Below, piece after piece: positions 1-8,043 of a stretch of 44,236 nt of DNA. Below the pieces are notes generated by a model. It made no database searches. It saw only the letters and a list, made by a program, of their open reading frames with translations, and was not told where the DNA came from. Origin of the DNA: Acidimicrobiales bacterium (GTDB lineage: Bacteria; Actinomycetota; Acidimicrobiia; Acidimicrobiales; SZUA-35); NCBI GenBank assembly GCA_020628305.1, contig JAHDFH010000002.1:69197-113432 (forward strand), read 5' to 3'. The translations under genes and the position numbers were made by a program. Positions within the stretch are counted from its first letter, which is position 1. Every line of letters begins with the position of its first letter.

Positions 1-660
1 GCTTCGAACATTACGAGAACTGCTGACGGAGTAGTAGTAGAGATCGAAGATGGTCGAAAAGTAGAGGGTTCACATGCTTTGTTGGCAATTGGATCCATAC
101 CAAACTCGGCCAATCTCGGACTCGAGGAGCTTGGAATCGAGCTTGACCATGGCTATGTAAAGGTCGATCACAACATGCGTTCCAACATCCCGCACATTTA
201 TGCAGCAGGCGACCTCTCCGGTAAGCTGCCGCTTTCTTCGGTGGCTACTCGACAGGGCCGCAAAATTGCAGAACACGCTATGGGGCAGCACACTGGCCCT
301 CATACTCACATAGATTATGACAAAGCCGCATCGGCGATTTTTTGCGATCCGGAGGTAGCAGACGTCGGCGTCGCTGAGTCTGAAGCCTTTGCAGAGGGAC
401 GTAAAATCCGTGTCACCAAAGTGCCGTTCTCGTCGACTGCGAAAGCCCATATCAATAACGATTCGCGTGGCTTTGTGAAAATTGTTTCAGACCCTGCAAC
501 CGGGGTGGTTCTAGGGGGCTCTATCGTTGGCCGACACGCTGCGGAGCTAATATCAATTGTCGCTTTGGCTGTGTCTTCGCAGCTCACTGTAAATGATCTT
601 ACTGAGTCTCTGTTCGTTCATCCTGCACTAGCTGAGGCGTTATCAGAAGCAGCCGAGTGA
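1..660 (+). CDS. lpdA: LpdA-like NAD(P)H:quinone / dihydrolipoyl dehydrogenase family flavoprotein, 3' part
   Basis: The gene enters from the left edge and is open in frame 1 from base 1; only about the last 219 residues are present. Visible are the end of the NAD domain (AIGSIPN), the second FAD-binding stretch (IYAAGDLSG) and the C-terminal dimerisation domain, ending in FVHPALAEAL. That tail carries the HPxxxE pattern of the catalytic His of dihydrolipoyl dehydrogenases. The wording around GSIPNS.NLGLE and LPLSSVATRQGR is closest to my memory of mycobacterial LpdA (Rv3303c), a quinone reductase that I recall as lacking this His-Pro. The N-terminal CxxxxC, which would decide between the two activities, lies outside the window. 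It converges on the carboxylase gene downstream. Family call firm, substrate open. Confidence 0.8.
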   Translation, partial: ASNITRTADGVVVEIEDGRKVEGSHALLAIGSIPNSANLGLEELGIELDHGYVKVDHNMRSNIPHIYAAGDLSGKLPLSSVATRQGRKIAEHAMGQHTGPHTHIDYDKAASAIFCDPEVADVGVAESEAFAEGRKIRVTKVPFSSTAKAHINNDSRGFVKIVSDPATGVVLGGSIVGRHAAELISIVALAVSSQLTVNDLTESLFVHPALAEALSEAAE

Positions 661-701
661 TTACTTCACAACAAAGCAGCCGAGTGATTACTTCACAACA
701 A
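647..701. repeat. 27-bp tandem duplication across convergent stop codons
   Basis: Two identical copies of a 27-base unit lie head to tail at 647-673 and 674-700, and base 701 still matches. The unit contains the TGA of the upstream plus-strand gene directly followed by TTA, the reverse complement of the TAA of the minus-strand carboxylase gene. The left copy supplies the used TGA (658-660) and the right copy the used TAA (688-690), so neither protein is altered. Before the duplication the two stop codons would have abutted with no spacer. Confidence 0.95.
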
Positions 702-2412
702 GGATTATGTCGCCACCGCTAACTGAATCTCCTGCTTGAACTCTAATTGACTCAACAGTGCCAGAGGTGTCGCACTCAATATTGTTTTCCATCTTCATGG
801 CCTCAAGGACAGCGACGGTATCTCCAGCTTCTACAGTTTGTCCTTCTTCGACGGTCAGTTTAACGATGGTGCCTTGCATCGGCACTGCGACTTCACCGGA
901 TCCACCAGCCGACTTTGTCTTCTTCTTGCTTTTCGCTTTACCTGGCATGTCAGACTCTGGAATCCAAACTGTAGCGTCGAACATCTTTCCATCGAGTTCA
1001 ATAGCGACTTGCTTGCGGAGCTTAGTCTCTCCCTCGAAATCGCTGTTTCCAAGCTCAGCCTTAACTCCAGATAGGTCAAGGCTATTCTCGACCCACTTTG
1101 TGGAGTGGGTGCAACTTTCAAAGTCTGCGTGCTCTAACATCACTATGTTTGCTGGGATTGTGGTCGCAACACCTTCAATAACGAACTCTTTTAAGGCTCT
1201 TAGCGTTCTAGAAATCGCAACTTCTCGTGTGTCGCCCCAACAAATGAGCTTGCCAACTAGGTTGTCGTAGTACTGTGAAATCTCGTCTCCAGATTGGTAG
1301 CCCCCATCCCAGCGAGTTCCGTAACCAGACGGCGGAATAATCTTTGTGATTTTGCCTGGGGATGGAACGAAGGCACCTTCGGCAGGATCTTCAGCGTTGA
1401 TGCGGATCTCAATAGCGTGACCCGTTACCTCAACATCTGACTGTTTCATGGGGAGCTTTTCACCTGCAGCGACTCGAAGCTGTAGCTCAACTAGATCGTA
1501 GCCAGTTACGATTTCGGTGACGGGGTGCTCTACCTGCAGGCGGGTGTTCATCTCGAGGTAGTAGAAGTCGCCATCCTCGTAAAGAAATTCGACCGTGCCA
1601 GCATTGGAGTAGGCGCAACCTTGAGCCACTTTGACGGCGGCTTGACCCATGGCATCGAGTACTTCGGGTGCAATATTTGCAGCTGGTGCTTCTTCGATTA
1701 GTTTTTGGTGCCGTCGTTGTACCGAACAGTCTCGTTGGGAAAGGTAAACAGCGTTGCCGTGTTCGTCGCAAATTAACTGAACCTCGACGTGTCGAGGATT
1801 GGTTAGATAGCGCTCTAAGTAACATTCATCGCGCCCGAAGTAGGCGGTTGCTTCTCGTTGTGCTGCTTCAAGTGCTTCAGCGGCTTCCTCAGCACGCTCA
1901 ACCACTTTCATGCCCCGACCACCACCTCCATAGGCTGCTTTAATTGCAACCGGCCAGCCATGCTCTTCGCCAAATGCTATGACCTCTTCAGCTGAGGTTA
2001 AGAACTCTGTTTGGCCCGGTACACCGTTAACTCCGACCTTCTCAGCGGCTCCGCGCGCTGAGATTTTGTCACCCATCACCTCGATTGCTTCAGGAGGAGG
2101 ACCGATGAACTTTATACCTTGCGCAGCTACCGCTCGGGCGAAATCAGCGTTCTCTGAAAAGAAGCCATAGCCAGGGTGAATAGCATCAACGCCGGCGTCG
2201 GTAGCGACCTTCAAGATCGCCTCAGTGTTCAGGTAACTCTCGGCTGCGGTCTGGCCGCCAATCGAAAAAGCTTCGTCAGCTAAGCGGACATGTTGGGCCA
2301 TTGCATCAAGATCGGAATACACAGCAACAGTTGGGATCCCAAGATCCCGACAAGCTCTGATTACACGTACAGCAATTTCGCCACGGTTGGCGATGAGGAC
2401 TTTATTGAACAC
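688..2412 (-). CDS. accA3: Acetyl/propionyl-CoA carboxylase alpha chain (biotin carboxylase + BCCP)
   Basis: 574 residues. It carries the ATP-dependent carboxylation of biotin and the biotin carrier for acyl-CoA carboxylases that supply malonyl- or methylmalonyl-CoA. The N-terminal biotin carboxylase domain opens with KVLIANRGEIAVRVIRA, has the Gly-rich ATP-grasp loop (AAYGGGGRGM), the CSVQRRHQKLIEEAP stretch and EMNTRLQVEHPVTE. The C-terminal carrier domain ends with EAMKMEN, the biotinylated Lys being about residue 540. Length and fusion fit the actinobacterial AccA type (about 600 residues). The start is GTG at 2412, six bases after TAGATT, so the mRNA is probably leaderless. The divergent neighbour is birA, the enzyme expected to biotinylate it. 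No carboxyltransferase beta gene lies in the window, so the acyl-CoA specificity cannot be told. Confidence 0.95.
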   Translation of the reverse strand: MFNKVLIANRGEIAVRVIRACRDLGIPTVAVYSDLDAMAQHVRLADEAFSIGGQTAAESYLNTEAILKVATDAGVDAIHPGYGFFSENADFARAVAAQGIKFIGPPPEAIEVMGDKISARGAAEKVGVNGVPGQTEFLTSAEEVIAFGEEHGWPVAIKAAYGGGGRGMKVVERAEEAAEALEAAQREATAYFGRDECYLERYLTNPRHVEVQLICDEHGNAVYLSQRDCSVQRRHQKLIEEAPAANIAPEVLDAMGQAAVKVAQGCAYSNAGTVEFLYEDGDFYYLEMNTRLQVEHPVTEIVTGYDLVELQLRVAAGEKLPMKQSDVEVTGHAIEIRINAEDPAEGAFVPSPGKITKIIPPSGYGTRWDGGYQSGDEISQYYDNLVGKLICWGDTREVAISRTLRALKEFVIEGVATTIPANIVMLEHADFESCTHSTKWVENSLDLSGVKAELGNSDFEGETKLRKQVAIELDGKMFDATVWIPESDMPGKAKSKKKTKSAGGSGEVAVPMQGTIVKLTVEEGQTVEAGDTVAVLEAMKMENNIECDTSGTVESIRVQAGDSVSGGDIILVVK

Positions 2413-2417
2413 GACAC

Positions 2418-2423
2418 TAATCT
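2418..2423 (+). promoter_or_regulatory. Predicted -10 box of birA (leaderless)
   Basis: TAATCT ends seven bases before the ATG at 2431. It shares five bases with the opposing -10 box, so the two promoters cannot easily be occupied together. Confidence 0.6.
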
Positions 2424-2424
2424 A
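2419..2424 (-). promoter_or_regulatory. Predicted -10 box of the carboxylase alpha gene (leaderless)
   Basis: TAGATT on the minus strand, followed by six bases and then the GTG start at 2412. It overlaps the -10 box of the divergent birA gene. Confidence 0.6.
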
Positions 2425-2430
2425 GAGTAA

Positions 2431-3195
2431 ATGAAGCCTCCTGTGGCACTAATTGGACCCAAAAATACCAGATTTAGCAATATCAGAATCGTAGATGAGA
2501 CTGGGTCCACCAACAGCGACCTGCTCAATGCTGAAGAAAACGGCTCTGGAGCTAGGGTCTTGATAGCAAAACATCAAAGCGCAGGCCGAGGTCGTTCTGA
2601 GAGAACTTGGCAAGATATCCCCGGTAACTCGCTCCTAATATCAGTAGCTGATCAATATTTACAAGACAAGGTCCACTTGTTACCCATGGTGGCAGGATTA
2701 ACCATTCTCAACATGTTTGAACGGCTTTGTGAATATCAATTTGATCTTAAGTGGCCAAATGACGTTCTATATCAGCGGCGCAAGATAGCAGGCATTTTGG
2801 TGGAGGCCAAAACACGGGCGGACAAGACGCAGGCTGTCATTGGCTGCGGTATAAATCTAAAAGGCAAACCAAGTCCTGAGCTGATGGAAACCGCTACTAC
2901 CTTTTCACAGGTTTGCGACCTTGAACTGAGTGTCGTGCAAGCAGCTAACTACTTTCTGATTGAGTTAGAAAGTCAGCTTCAGCAACTTCAAAACCGATCT
3001 GAAACTGATCTTGTTGACAGCTATCGCTCAAGGTGCTCAACAATTGGCGCTGAGGTACAAGTTGACACAAGCTCAGGGGTGGTCAGTGGAATTGCTCAAG
3101 ACATAGGCCTTAAGGGGCAATTGCTCGTTAAAACCAGCTCTGGCAGTACAATTGAGGTGTTCTCTGGCGATGCTCACCTGCGGAACAAGAGCTAA
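2431..3195 (+). CDS. birA: Biotin--[acetyl-CoA-carboxylase] ligase
   Basis: 254 residues. It forms biotinyl-5'-AMP and transfers biotin to the carrier Lys of carboxylases. The biotin/AMP loop is GRGRSERTW (near residue 57), followed by KWPNDVLYQRRKIAGILVEAK, the conserved core; a small C-terminal SH3-like domain follows. There is no N-terminal winged-helix domain, so this is the monofunctional type that cannot repress transcription itself as E. coli BirA does. The ATG is chosen because a TAATCT box lies seven bases upstream and nothing is left for a leader. It is divergent from the biotin-carrying carboxylase subunit with only 18 bases between the starts. Confidence 0.93.
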   Translation: MKPPVALIGPKNTRFSNIRIVDETGSTNSDLLNAEENGSGARVLIAKHQSAGRGRSERTWQDIPGNSLLISVADQYLQDKVHLLPMVAGLTILNMFERLCEYQFDLKWPNDVLYQRRKIAGILVEAKTRADKTQAVIGCGINLKGKPSPELMETATTFSQVCDLELSVVQAANYFLIELESQLQQLQNRSETDLVDSYRSRCSTIGAEVQVDTSSGVVSGIAQDIGLKGQLLVKTSSGSTIEVFSGDAHLRNKS

Positions 3196-3228
3196 CTTTT
3201 CCGCTTCAGTCGCCGACTTTCTTAGGGT

Positions 3229-4572
3229 ATGTCAAGACGCCTAGTCCCGTTTCTCCTAATTGCATTTTTAGCCTCTGTCTCTCAGGGCTCAATTGCCGCT
3301 GCCCAAACGCAGACAACAACCTCAGCCGCACCCACTTCTACGACACAGCAGGCAGCCACCACACAGACTTCAGCTCAAGGTGCCACAAGTAGCAGCACCC
3401 AGACCACAGAGTCAACAGTCTTGGGGAGAGAACCAGAAGAAGGTTATGTCGATCCGCTGGTAGGCGAAGGAGGGAGACTGGTTGAAGAGGGTGAGCCAGT
3501 AGATCTAGTAGATGAAACGCTTGAGGGCAACCCGAAGTACGGAGGGCAACCGCAGTATCAAGCGCCGCAGATATTGCGAGACAAAGTAAACGAATCAAAA
3601 GCACGCTATGAGGAAACTCTCGAAGACTTTACATCTGCGATCCAATTTGTGAAGGATGTGCGGACGGAGATTAAGTTGGTTGAAAATCAGATTGAGCGGC
3701 TCGATCAACGTTCTGCAGCTTTGCTGGAACTGGCCGAAGGGATCAGAATCTCTGCTGAAACTCGTGCAGTTACAGACTTTATGATCTACCAACAAGGAGA
3801 AACCCTCAGCCCATTGGGTTCTAACGCTACTGTCGCTGAGCTGATGGAGAAGTATTCTATGGATCAGCTGCTAGAAATTGACTCCGAAGAAATCGACGCT
3901 TACAACCGTATTCGAGACTCGATAGCTGCCGAGGTTCTCATCCTTGAAGCAGATGCCGAAGCTCTATCAAAGATGGTTGTAAATGCCGAACAGGTAGCAG
4001 CGGAGTACCGTATTACCAAAGATCAGGCTCAGATAGAGTTTGAGGCTTTCTCAGCAGGAAGTGAAGTATTCATCTCTGGTGTGGTCTTTCCGATATCAGG
4101 CGCCGTCTCGCTTCCGCTCATTGACTCATTCGGTTTCCCCAGAATGCCTGGGACGGCTGATGCTCATTGGCATGAAGGTATAGACATCTTTGCACCTAAA
4201 GGGACCCCATTGGTGGCCACAGAATCTGGCACAATCACTCGTGTAGGGTCTGGTCGCCTGGGAGGACTAAAGTTCTGGTTGCAGGGCGATTCAGGAGTCG
4301 AATGGTACTACGCTCACTTGCATGCGTTTGCTCCGGGCTTGGCCAATGGTCAAAAGGTGGAAGCCGGAGACCTGGTTGGATATGTCGGCGACACCGGCAA
4401 CGCTGTTGGTACACCTCCGCACCTTCACATGGAAATGCATCCAAATGGGGAGCGCCCAATCAACCCATACCCGTTGCTGGCAATGGTTATAAGAACCGAA
4501 CAAATCAATGGAATCAATGCCTTTGCTCCGGAACAGATTTACGACTCGTTGAATGTAAGGAACCAGCAATAG
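3229..4572 (+). CDS. Secreted M23 (LytM) peptidoglycan peptidase with Thr/Ser/Gln-rich linker and coiled coil
   Basis: 447 residues. A signal peptide (RRLVPFLLIAFLASVSQG, probable cleavage after AAA) is followed by a Thr/Ser/Gln-rich low-complexity stretch to about residue 65, a helical coiled-coil region at about 120-270, and a C-terminal M23 domain. The zinc site is complete: HEGID, the middle YYAHLH, and the PHLHMEM motif. M23 enzymes cut peptide cross-links in peptidoglycan; the coiled-coil plus LytM layout resembles EnvC or RipA-like division hydrolases and their activators. It follows birA by 33 bases and is followed by two CNNM membrane proteins and a second M23 protein. A TAGGGT directly abuts the ATG, too close to act as a leaderless -10, so the start is less certain than elsewhere. 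Confidence 0.9.
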   Translation: MSRRLVPFLLIAFLASVSQGSIAAAQTQTTTSAAPTSTTQQAATTQTSAQGATSSSTQTTESTVLGREPEEGYVDPLVGEGGRLVEEGEPVDLVDETLEGNPKYGGQPQYQAPQILRDKVNESKARYEETLEDFTSAIQFVKDVRTEIKLVENQIERLDQRSAALLELAEGIRISAETRAVTDFMIYQQGETLSPLGSNATVAELMEKYSMDQLLEIDSEEIDAYNRIRDSIAAEVLILEADAEALSKMVVNAEQVAAEYRITKDQAQIEFEAFSAGSEVFISGVVFPISGAVSLPLIDSFGFPRMPGTADAHWHEGIDIFAPKGTPLVATESGTITRVGSGRLGGLKFWLQGDSGVEWYYAHLHAFAPGLANGQKVEAGDLVGYVGDTGNAVGTPPHLHMEMHPNGERPINPYPLLAMVIRTEQINGINAFAPEQIYDSLNVRNQQ

Positions 4573-4613
4573 GTCTCGAAAGATACTAGAGATAGAATGC
4601 AGAACCGCCCAAT

Positions 4614-5906
4614 ATGTCTACACCCGTCGCACTAATCATCATCCTTACCCTCATCGCCGGCAATGGTTTTTTTGTAGCGCTTGAATTTGCTTTGGTTGCT
4701 GCGGACCGCTCGAAACTCGAAGAGCTTAGTTCTCAGGGCGTCTTCACAGCAAAATCGGCAGTGAAGGTTTTAGAGAAACTTTCATTTCATCTTTCTGGCG
4801 CTCAACTCGGAATTACCGTAACCAGTCTTGTCCTTGGTTTCTTAGCCGACTCGGTCGTGCGAGACCTCTTAGCACCGGTTTACAACCGTTTTGATTTTCT
4901 CGCAGGGGAGACAGCTTCTATCGTTGTGGCCCTCTTTGTAGCCACAGTTTTTCAGCTTGTCTTTGGTGAATTGATTCCTAAAAACCTGGCGATTGCTAAA
5001 CCAGAGGCTTTATCTCAAGCCCTTTCACCTGTAGCAAATGTCTTACACGGTATTTTCTCTCCGATCATCTTGTTATTCAACGGAGCAGCCAATGCAATTG
5101 TTCGCAAGATTGGGTTAGAACCAAAAGAAGAACTTTCGGAACTTATTGACCTGGAAGACCTTGGTTATCTTGCTCAAGCAAATCATCAGGGCAATACTCT
5201 GGAAGCCGATACTGCTGAACTCCTTGCACGGACTGTAAGGTTTGGCGACAAAACAGCCGCTGAAGCACTCAGGCCTCGCCGTGAAGTTGAGGCTGTGGCT
5301 GAAAATCTAACCGTGAATGAGTTTCTAGATCACGCTAGAGGGCTGTCTCATTCTCGCTTTCCGGTGATTGCTGACAGCATAGACTCCATAATCGGGCAGA
5401 TGGACATCTCCACGGCAATAGGTGTCCCGTTTAGCCATAGAGATGATAGAACTGTTGGTCAAGTAATGCGTTCTGCTTTGGTTGTGCCCGAAACAAAAGA
5501 GCTTGTTGAAGTTCTAGCGGACTATGCAACTTCTGAAACAGAGCTTGCTGTAGTCGTCGACGAGCACGGTGGTACCGCAGGAATAATCACACTTGAAGAT
5601 GTCCTAGAAGAGATCATTGGTGAGGTCGATGATGAATATGATGCTGCTGAGCATCTGACTAGGGGTGCTCCTTCAGGCGCATACTACGTTGCAGGTACTC
5701 TCCATGCGGATGAGATTCTCGAGGCGACGGGTTTTGAAATGCCCAAAGGTAATTACGAAACAATTGCCGGCTACGTACTCGAAGAGCTTGGCTATATCCC
5801 ATCACCTGGAGATACTTTCACCAATGACACTTGGCGCGTTGTAGTAACCGAAATGGACACACATCGAGTGGCCACTGTTCAGTTAAAGAAGGTGGGGGAG
5901 TCATGA
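4614..5906 (+). CDS. CNNM/HlyC-CorC family membrane protein (DUF21 - CBS - CorC_HlyC)
   Basis: 430 residues. The N-terminal DUF21 (CNNM) membrane domain occupies about residues 1-190, with GNGFFVALEFALVAADRSK and the QLGITVTSLVLGFLAD and FGELIPKNLAIAKPE signatures. A CBS pair follows at about 205-330, including VVDEHGGTAGIITLEDVLEEIIGEV, and then a full CorC_HlyC domain at about 345-430. CNNM relatives are linked to Mg2+ and Co2+ export or Mg2+ homeostasis, but the transported ion cannot be told from sequence. The next gene overlaps by four bases (ATGA), so the two are translationally coupled. Paired DUF21/CBS genes are common in actinobacteria. Confidence 0.92.
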   Translation: MSTPVALIIILTLIAGNGFFVALEFALVAADRSKLEELSSQGVFTAKSAVKVLEKLSFHLSGAQLGITVTSLVLGFLADSVVRDLLAPVYNRFDFLAGETASIVVALFVATVFQLVFGELIPKNLAIAKPEALSQALSPVANVLHGIFSPIILLFNGAANAIVRKIGLEPKEELSELIDLEDLGYLAQANHQGNTLEADTAELLARTVRFGDKTAAEALRPRREVEAVAENLTVNEFLDHARGLSHSRFPVIADSIDSIIGQMDISTAIGVPFSHRDDRTVGQVMRSALVVPETKELVEVLADYATSETELAVVVDEHGGTAGIITLEDVLEEIIGEVDDEYDAAEHLTRGAPSGAYYVAGTLHADEILEATGFEMPKGNYETIAGYVLEELGYIPSPGDTFTNDTWRVVVTEMDTHRVATVQLKKVGES

Positions 5907-6958
5907 GCCTCTTAGCCGCTTCAGAATTCAACACTACTTTTGTTGTTGTATCGCTTATCGCCTCGACTTTTCTTATTCTTCTCAATGGCGTCTACGTAGC
6001 GTATGAGTTTGCCATCATTGCAGCAAAGCGTTCCGAATTTGATGGTGAGAATGTTCAACCAACACGAGCAAATAAGGCAGCGCTCAAGAGTTTAAGTGAC
6101 CTATCAATGCAGCTAGCAGGAGCTCAGCTAGGTATTACTATTGCTTCCCTGACCCTGGGTAGGGTCGGCGAACCAGCTTTCGAGTCACTCATTGAGCTAG
6201 CTCTAGGTTCGTCTGTGTCAAGTGAAGTGTCGCACGTCATTGCCTTTGTTGTGTCCCTGGCGGTCTTCACTTTCTTGCACCTTGTCATTGGTGAGATGGT
6301 GCCGAAGAACATTGCTCTGTCAGCTCCTGAAGCCACGTTACGCTGGTTGGTCATTCCTTACCAGATATATCTGTTCATCTTTAGGCCGTTTGCCCAACTA
6401 CTGAATATGTTGGCAAACTGGGGCTGTCGGGCTGTTGGCATAGAACCACGTGATGAGATTCATACAGCCCATACAGCTACTGAGTTGGCAAAGCTAGTAG
6501 ATCATTCAACACAAGTCGGAGCCATTGAACAAGACGATGGAGCGTTACTTAAAGATGTTATTGAGTTCTCGATTGCTCCGGTATCGAGAATCACAAAAAG
6601 CTTGGATGATCTAGCAACAGCGAGGGTGGGGGTTTCTGCTGCTCATCTTGAGCGAATCTTCGCTACTTCTCAGCAGGCAAGAGTGCCAATCTTTACTGCG
6701 GTTGGAACAGAGCTTGTTGGCTACGTTCACGCTCGTGACCTTCTATCAATTCCGCCCGAAGGCTACAGAGATCCAATCCCGGTGGGCCTGATTCGGCAAA
6801 TGGCTGTTGTATCAGCAGAGCGATCTATGGTGGAGGTGCTTCGGATCATGCGTCGGCTTCGTCGCCAGATTGCGGTTGTTTCTAATGGTGCGGAAACTTT
6901 AGGTGTTGTTTCAATTGAAGAGCTTACTCAGCAGCTAGTTCCCTCTATTAAAAGGTGA
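5903..6958 (+). CDS. CNNM/HlyC-CorC family membrane protein lacking the CorC_HlyC domain
   Basis: 351 residues from the ATG at 5903, chosen because GGGGGAG sits just upstream and the ATGA overlaps the previous stop; a longer open frame from 5831 runs inside the previous gene and is not needed. The DUF21 domain shows LLNGVYVAYEFAIIAAKRSE, QLGITIASLTLGRVGEPA and IGEMVPKNIALSAPE. A CBS pair follows and the protein ends right after ETLGVVSIEELTQQLV, so the C-terminal CorC_HlyC domain of its partner is absent. The two proteins probably form a heteromer, with only one partner carrying the regulatory tail (inference). The stop overlaps the start of the next gene. Confidence 0.9.
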   Translation: MSLLAASEFNTTFVVVSLIASTFLILLNGVYVAYEFAIIAAKRSEFDGENVQPTRANKAALKSLSDLSMQLAGAQLGITIASLTLGRVGEPAFESLIELALGSSVSSEVSHVIAFVVSLAVFTFLHLVIGEMVPKNIALSAPEATLRWLVIPYQIYLFIFRPFAQLLNMLANWGCRAVGIEPRDEIHTAHTATELAKLVDHSTQVGAIEQDDGALLKDVIEFSIAPVSRITKSLDDLATARVGVSAAHLERIFATSQQARVPIFTAVGTELVGYVHARDLLSIPPEGYRDPIPVGLIRQMAVVSAERSMVEVLRIMRRLRRQIAVVSNGAETLGVVSIEELTQQLVPSIKR

Positions 6959-8043
6959 TGTATACTGGTCGTGTGGCGAATTTAGGGGGAAACTTAATCA
7001 AAGCTTGCCTCGCTGCTTTACTGATTGGTCTTGTGTTTGCGTCAGCGCCATCGGCGTCCGCTCAATCAGAGTCATCACAAGGAAGGGTCGAACCGGTGCG
7101 CACCCCTTCGCAAGCTCAAGAGATTATTGATGTTCTCTCCAAAGAATTAGCAGAATCAACTCAGCAGCTAAAGACCAACGAGACTCTTATGAGCTCAGTT
7201 GAAGCAGAAGCCAAGCTTTACCGAGCTGAGCTTGCAGATGAGTCTCGGTCCGCAGCAGCGCCTGCGGTTGACGGCTTTATTTTGTCAGAAAATATCGGTG
7301 CTGCTGAGAATGATCCCTCGGCGCAACTACGAGCCCGATTTATAGGCTCAAAGGTGATTGCCGATGATGAAGAGACGATTCGTAAGATTCGCTCAATTCA
7401 GTCTAAGCTTGAGACTTCACAGCTGCGATTCGATCTCTTGCAAGCAGACAGTCAAGTGCTTGAGTCGGCTATCTTTGAGACTCAAACGGTCCTTGATCGA
7501 GAACAAGCCGTGTTGGGTCGAATATCTGAGCGGGCCATTCATGATCGCGGCAGAGATGGCGCAACCAGGACGCTGGTTGAGAAAATCAATAACGGAGGCC
7601 AGCAAGGCTTTTATCTCGCAACCTGTCCAGTCAACGGCCCTCATAACGCAATCGACTCTTGGGGTGCCCCACGTTCCTCAGGTCGGAGCCATCAGGGAAT
7701 TGACATTATGGCCTCGGTTGGTGTTCCGGTTGTTGCTCCAGTATCAGGGCAAATTGTGCTCGCATGGGGTGGCAATCTAGGTGGCAATGTTTTTAGGCTG
7801 ACTGGCGACAATGGCGTTTACTACTATGGCGCCCATCTCGATTCTTTTGTTGGTTCATCAAGGCGAGTTGAGGCAGGCGAGCTTGTAGGTTATGTGGGTA
7901 AAACCGGCAACGCCCAGTACACAGCACCACATTTGCATTTCGAGATTCGTCCGGGTGGCCGCTCCGCAGCAGCGATAAACCCCACACCAGATTCAGCGGT
8001 CGTTTGCGGTGGAGTTGATTCTTCAATCAAATGGCGAGGCTAA
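6958..8043 (+). CDS. Secreted M23 (LytM) peptidase with N-terminal coiled coil
   Basis: 361 residues from the ATG at 6958, which overlaps the previous TGA; AAAAGG lies upstream. The signal peptide (ACLAALLIGLVFASAPSASAQ) is followed by a helical region at about 45-215 and a C-terminal M23 domain at about 230-350 with HQGID, YYGAHLD and APHLHFEI, so all zinc ligands are present. It is a paralogue of the M23 protein at 3229-4572 but lacks the Thr-rich linker. Extracytoplasmic peptidoglycan hydrolysis is expected. The TAA overlaps the TAG of the convergent enoyl reductase gene. Coupling to the CNNM pair is by overlap, so envelope remodelling and metal transport may be co-expressed (inference). 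Confidence 0.9.
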   Translation: MYTGRVANLGGNLIKACLAALLIGLVFASAPSASAQSESSQGRVEPVRTPSQAQEIIDVLSKELAESTQQLKTNETLMSSVEAEAKLYRAELADESRSAAAPAVDGFILSENIGAAENDPSAQLRARFIGSKVIADDEETIRKIRSIQSKLETSQLRFDLLQADSQVLESAIFETQTVLDREQAVLGRISERAIHDRGRDGATRTLVEKINNGGQQGFYLATCPVNGPHNAIDSWGAPRSSGRSHQGIDIMASVGVPVVAPVSGQIVLAWGGNLGGNVFRLTGDNGVYYYGAHLDSFVGSSRRVEAGELVGYVGKTGNAQYTAPHLHFEIRPGGRSAAAINPTPDSAVVCGGVDSSIKWRG

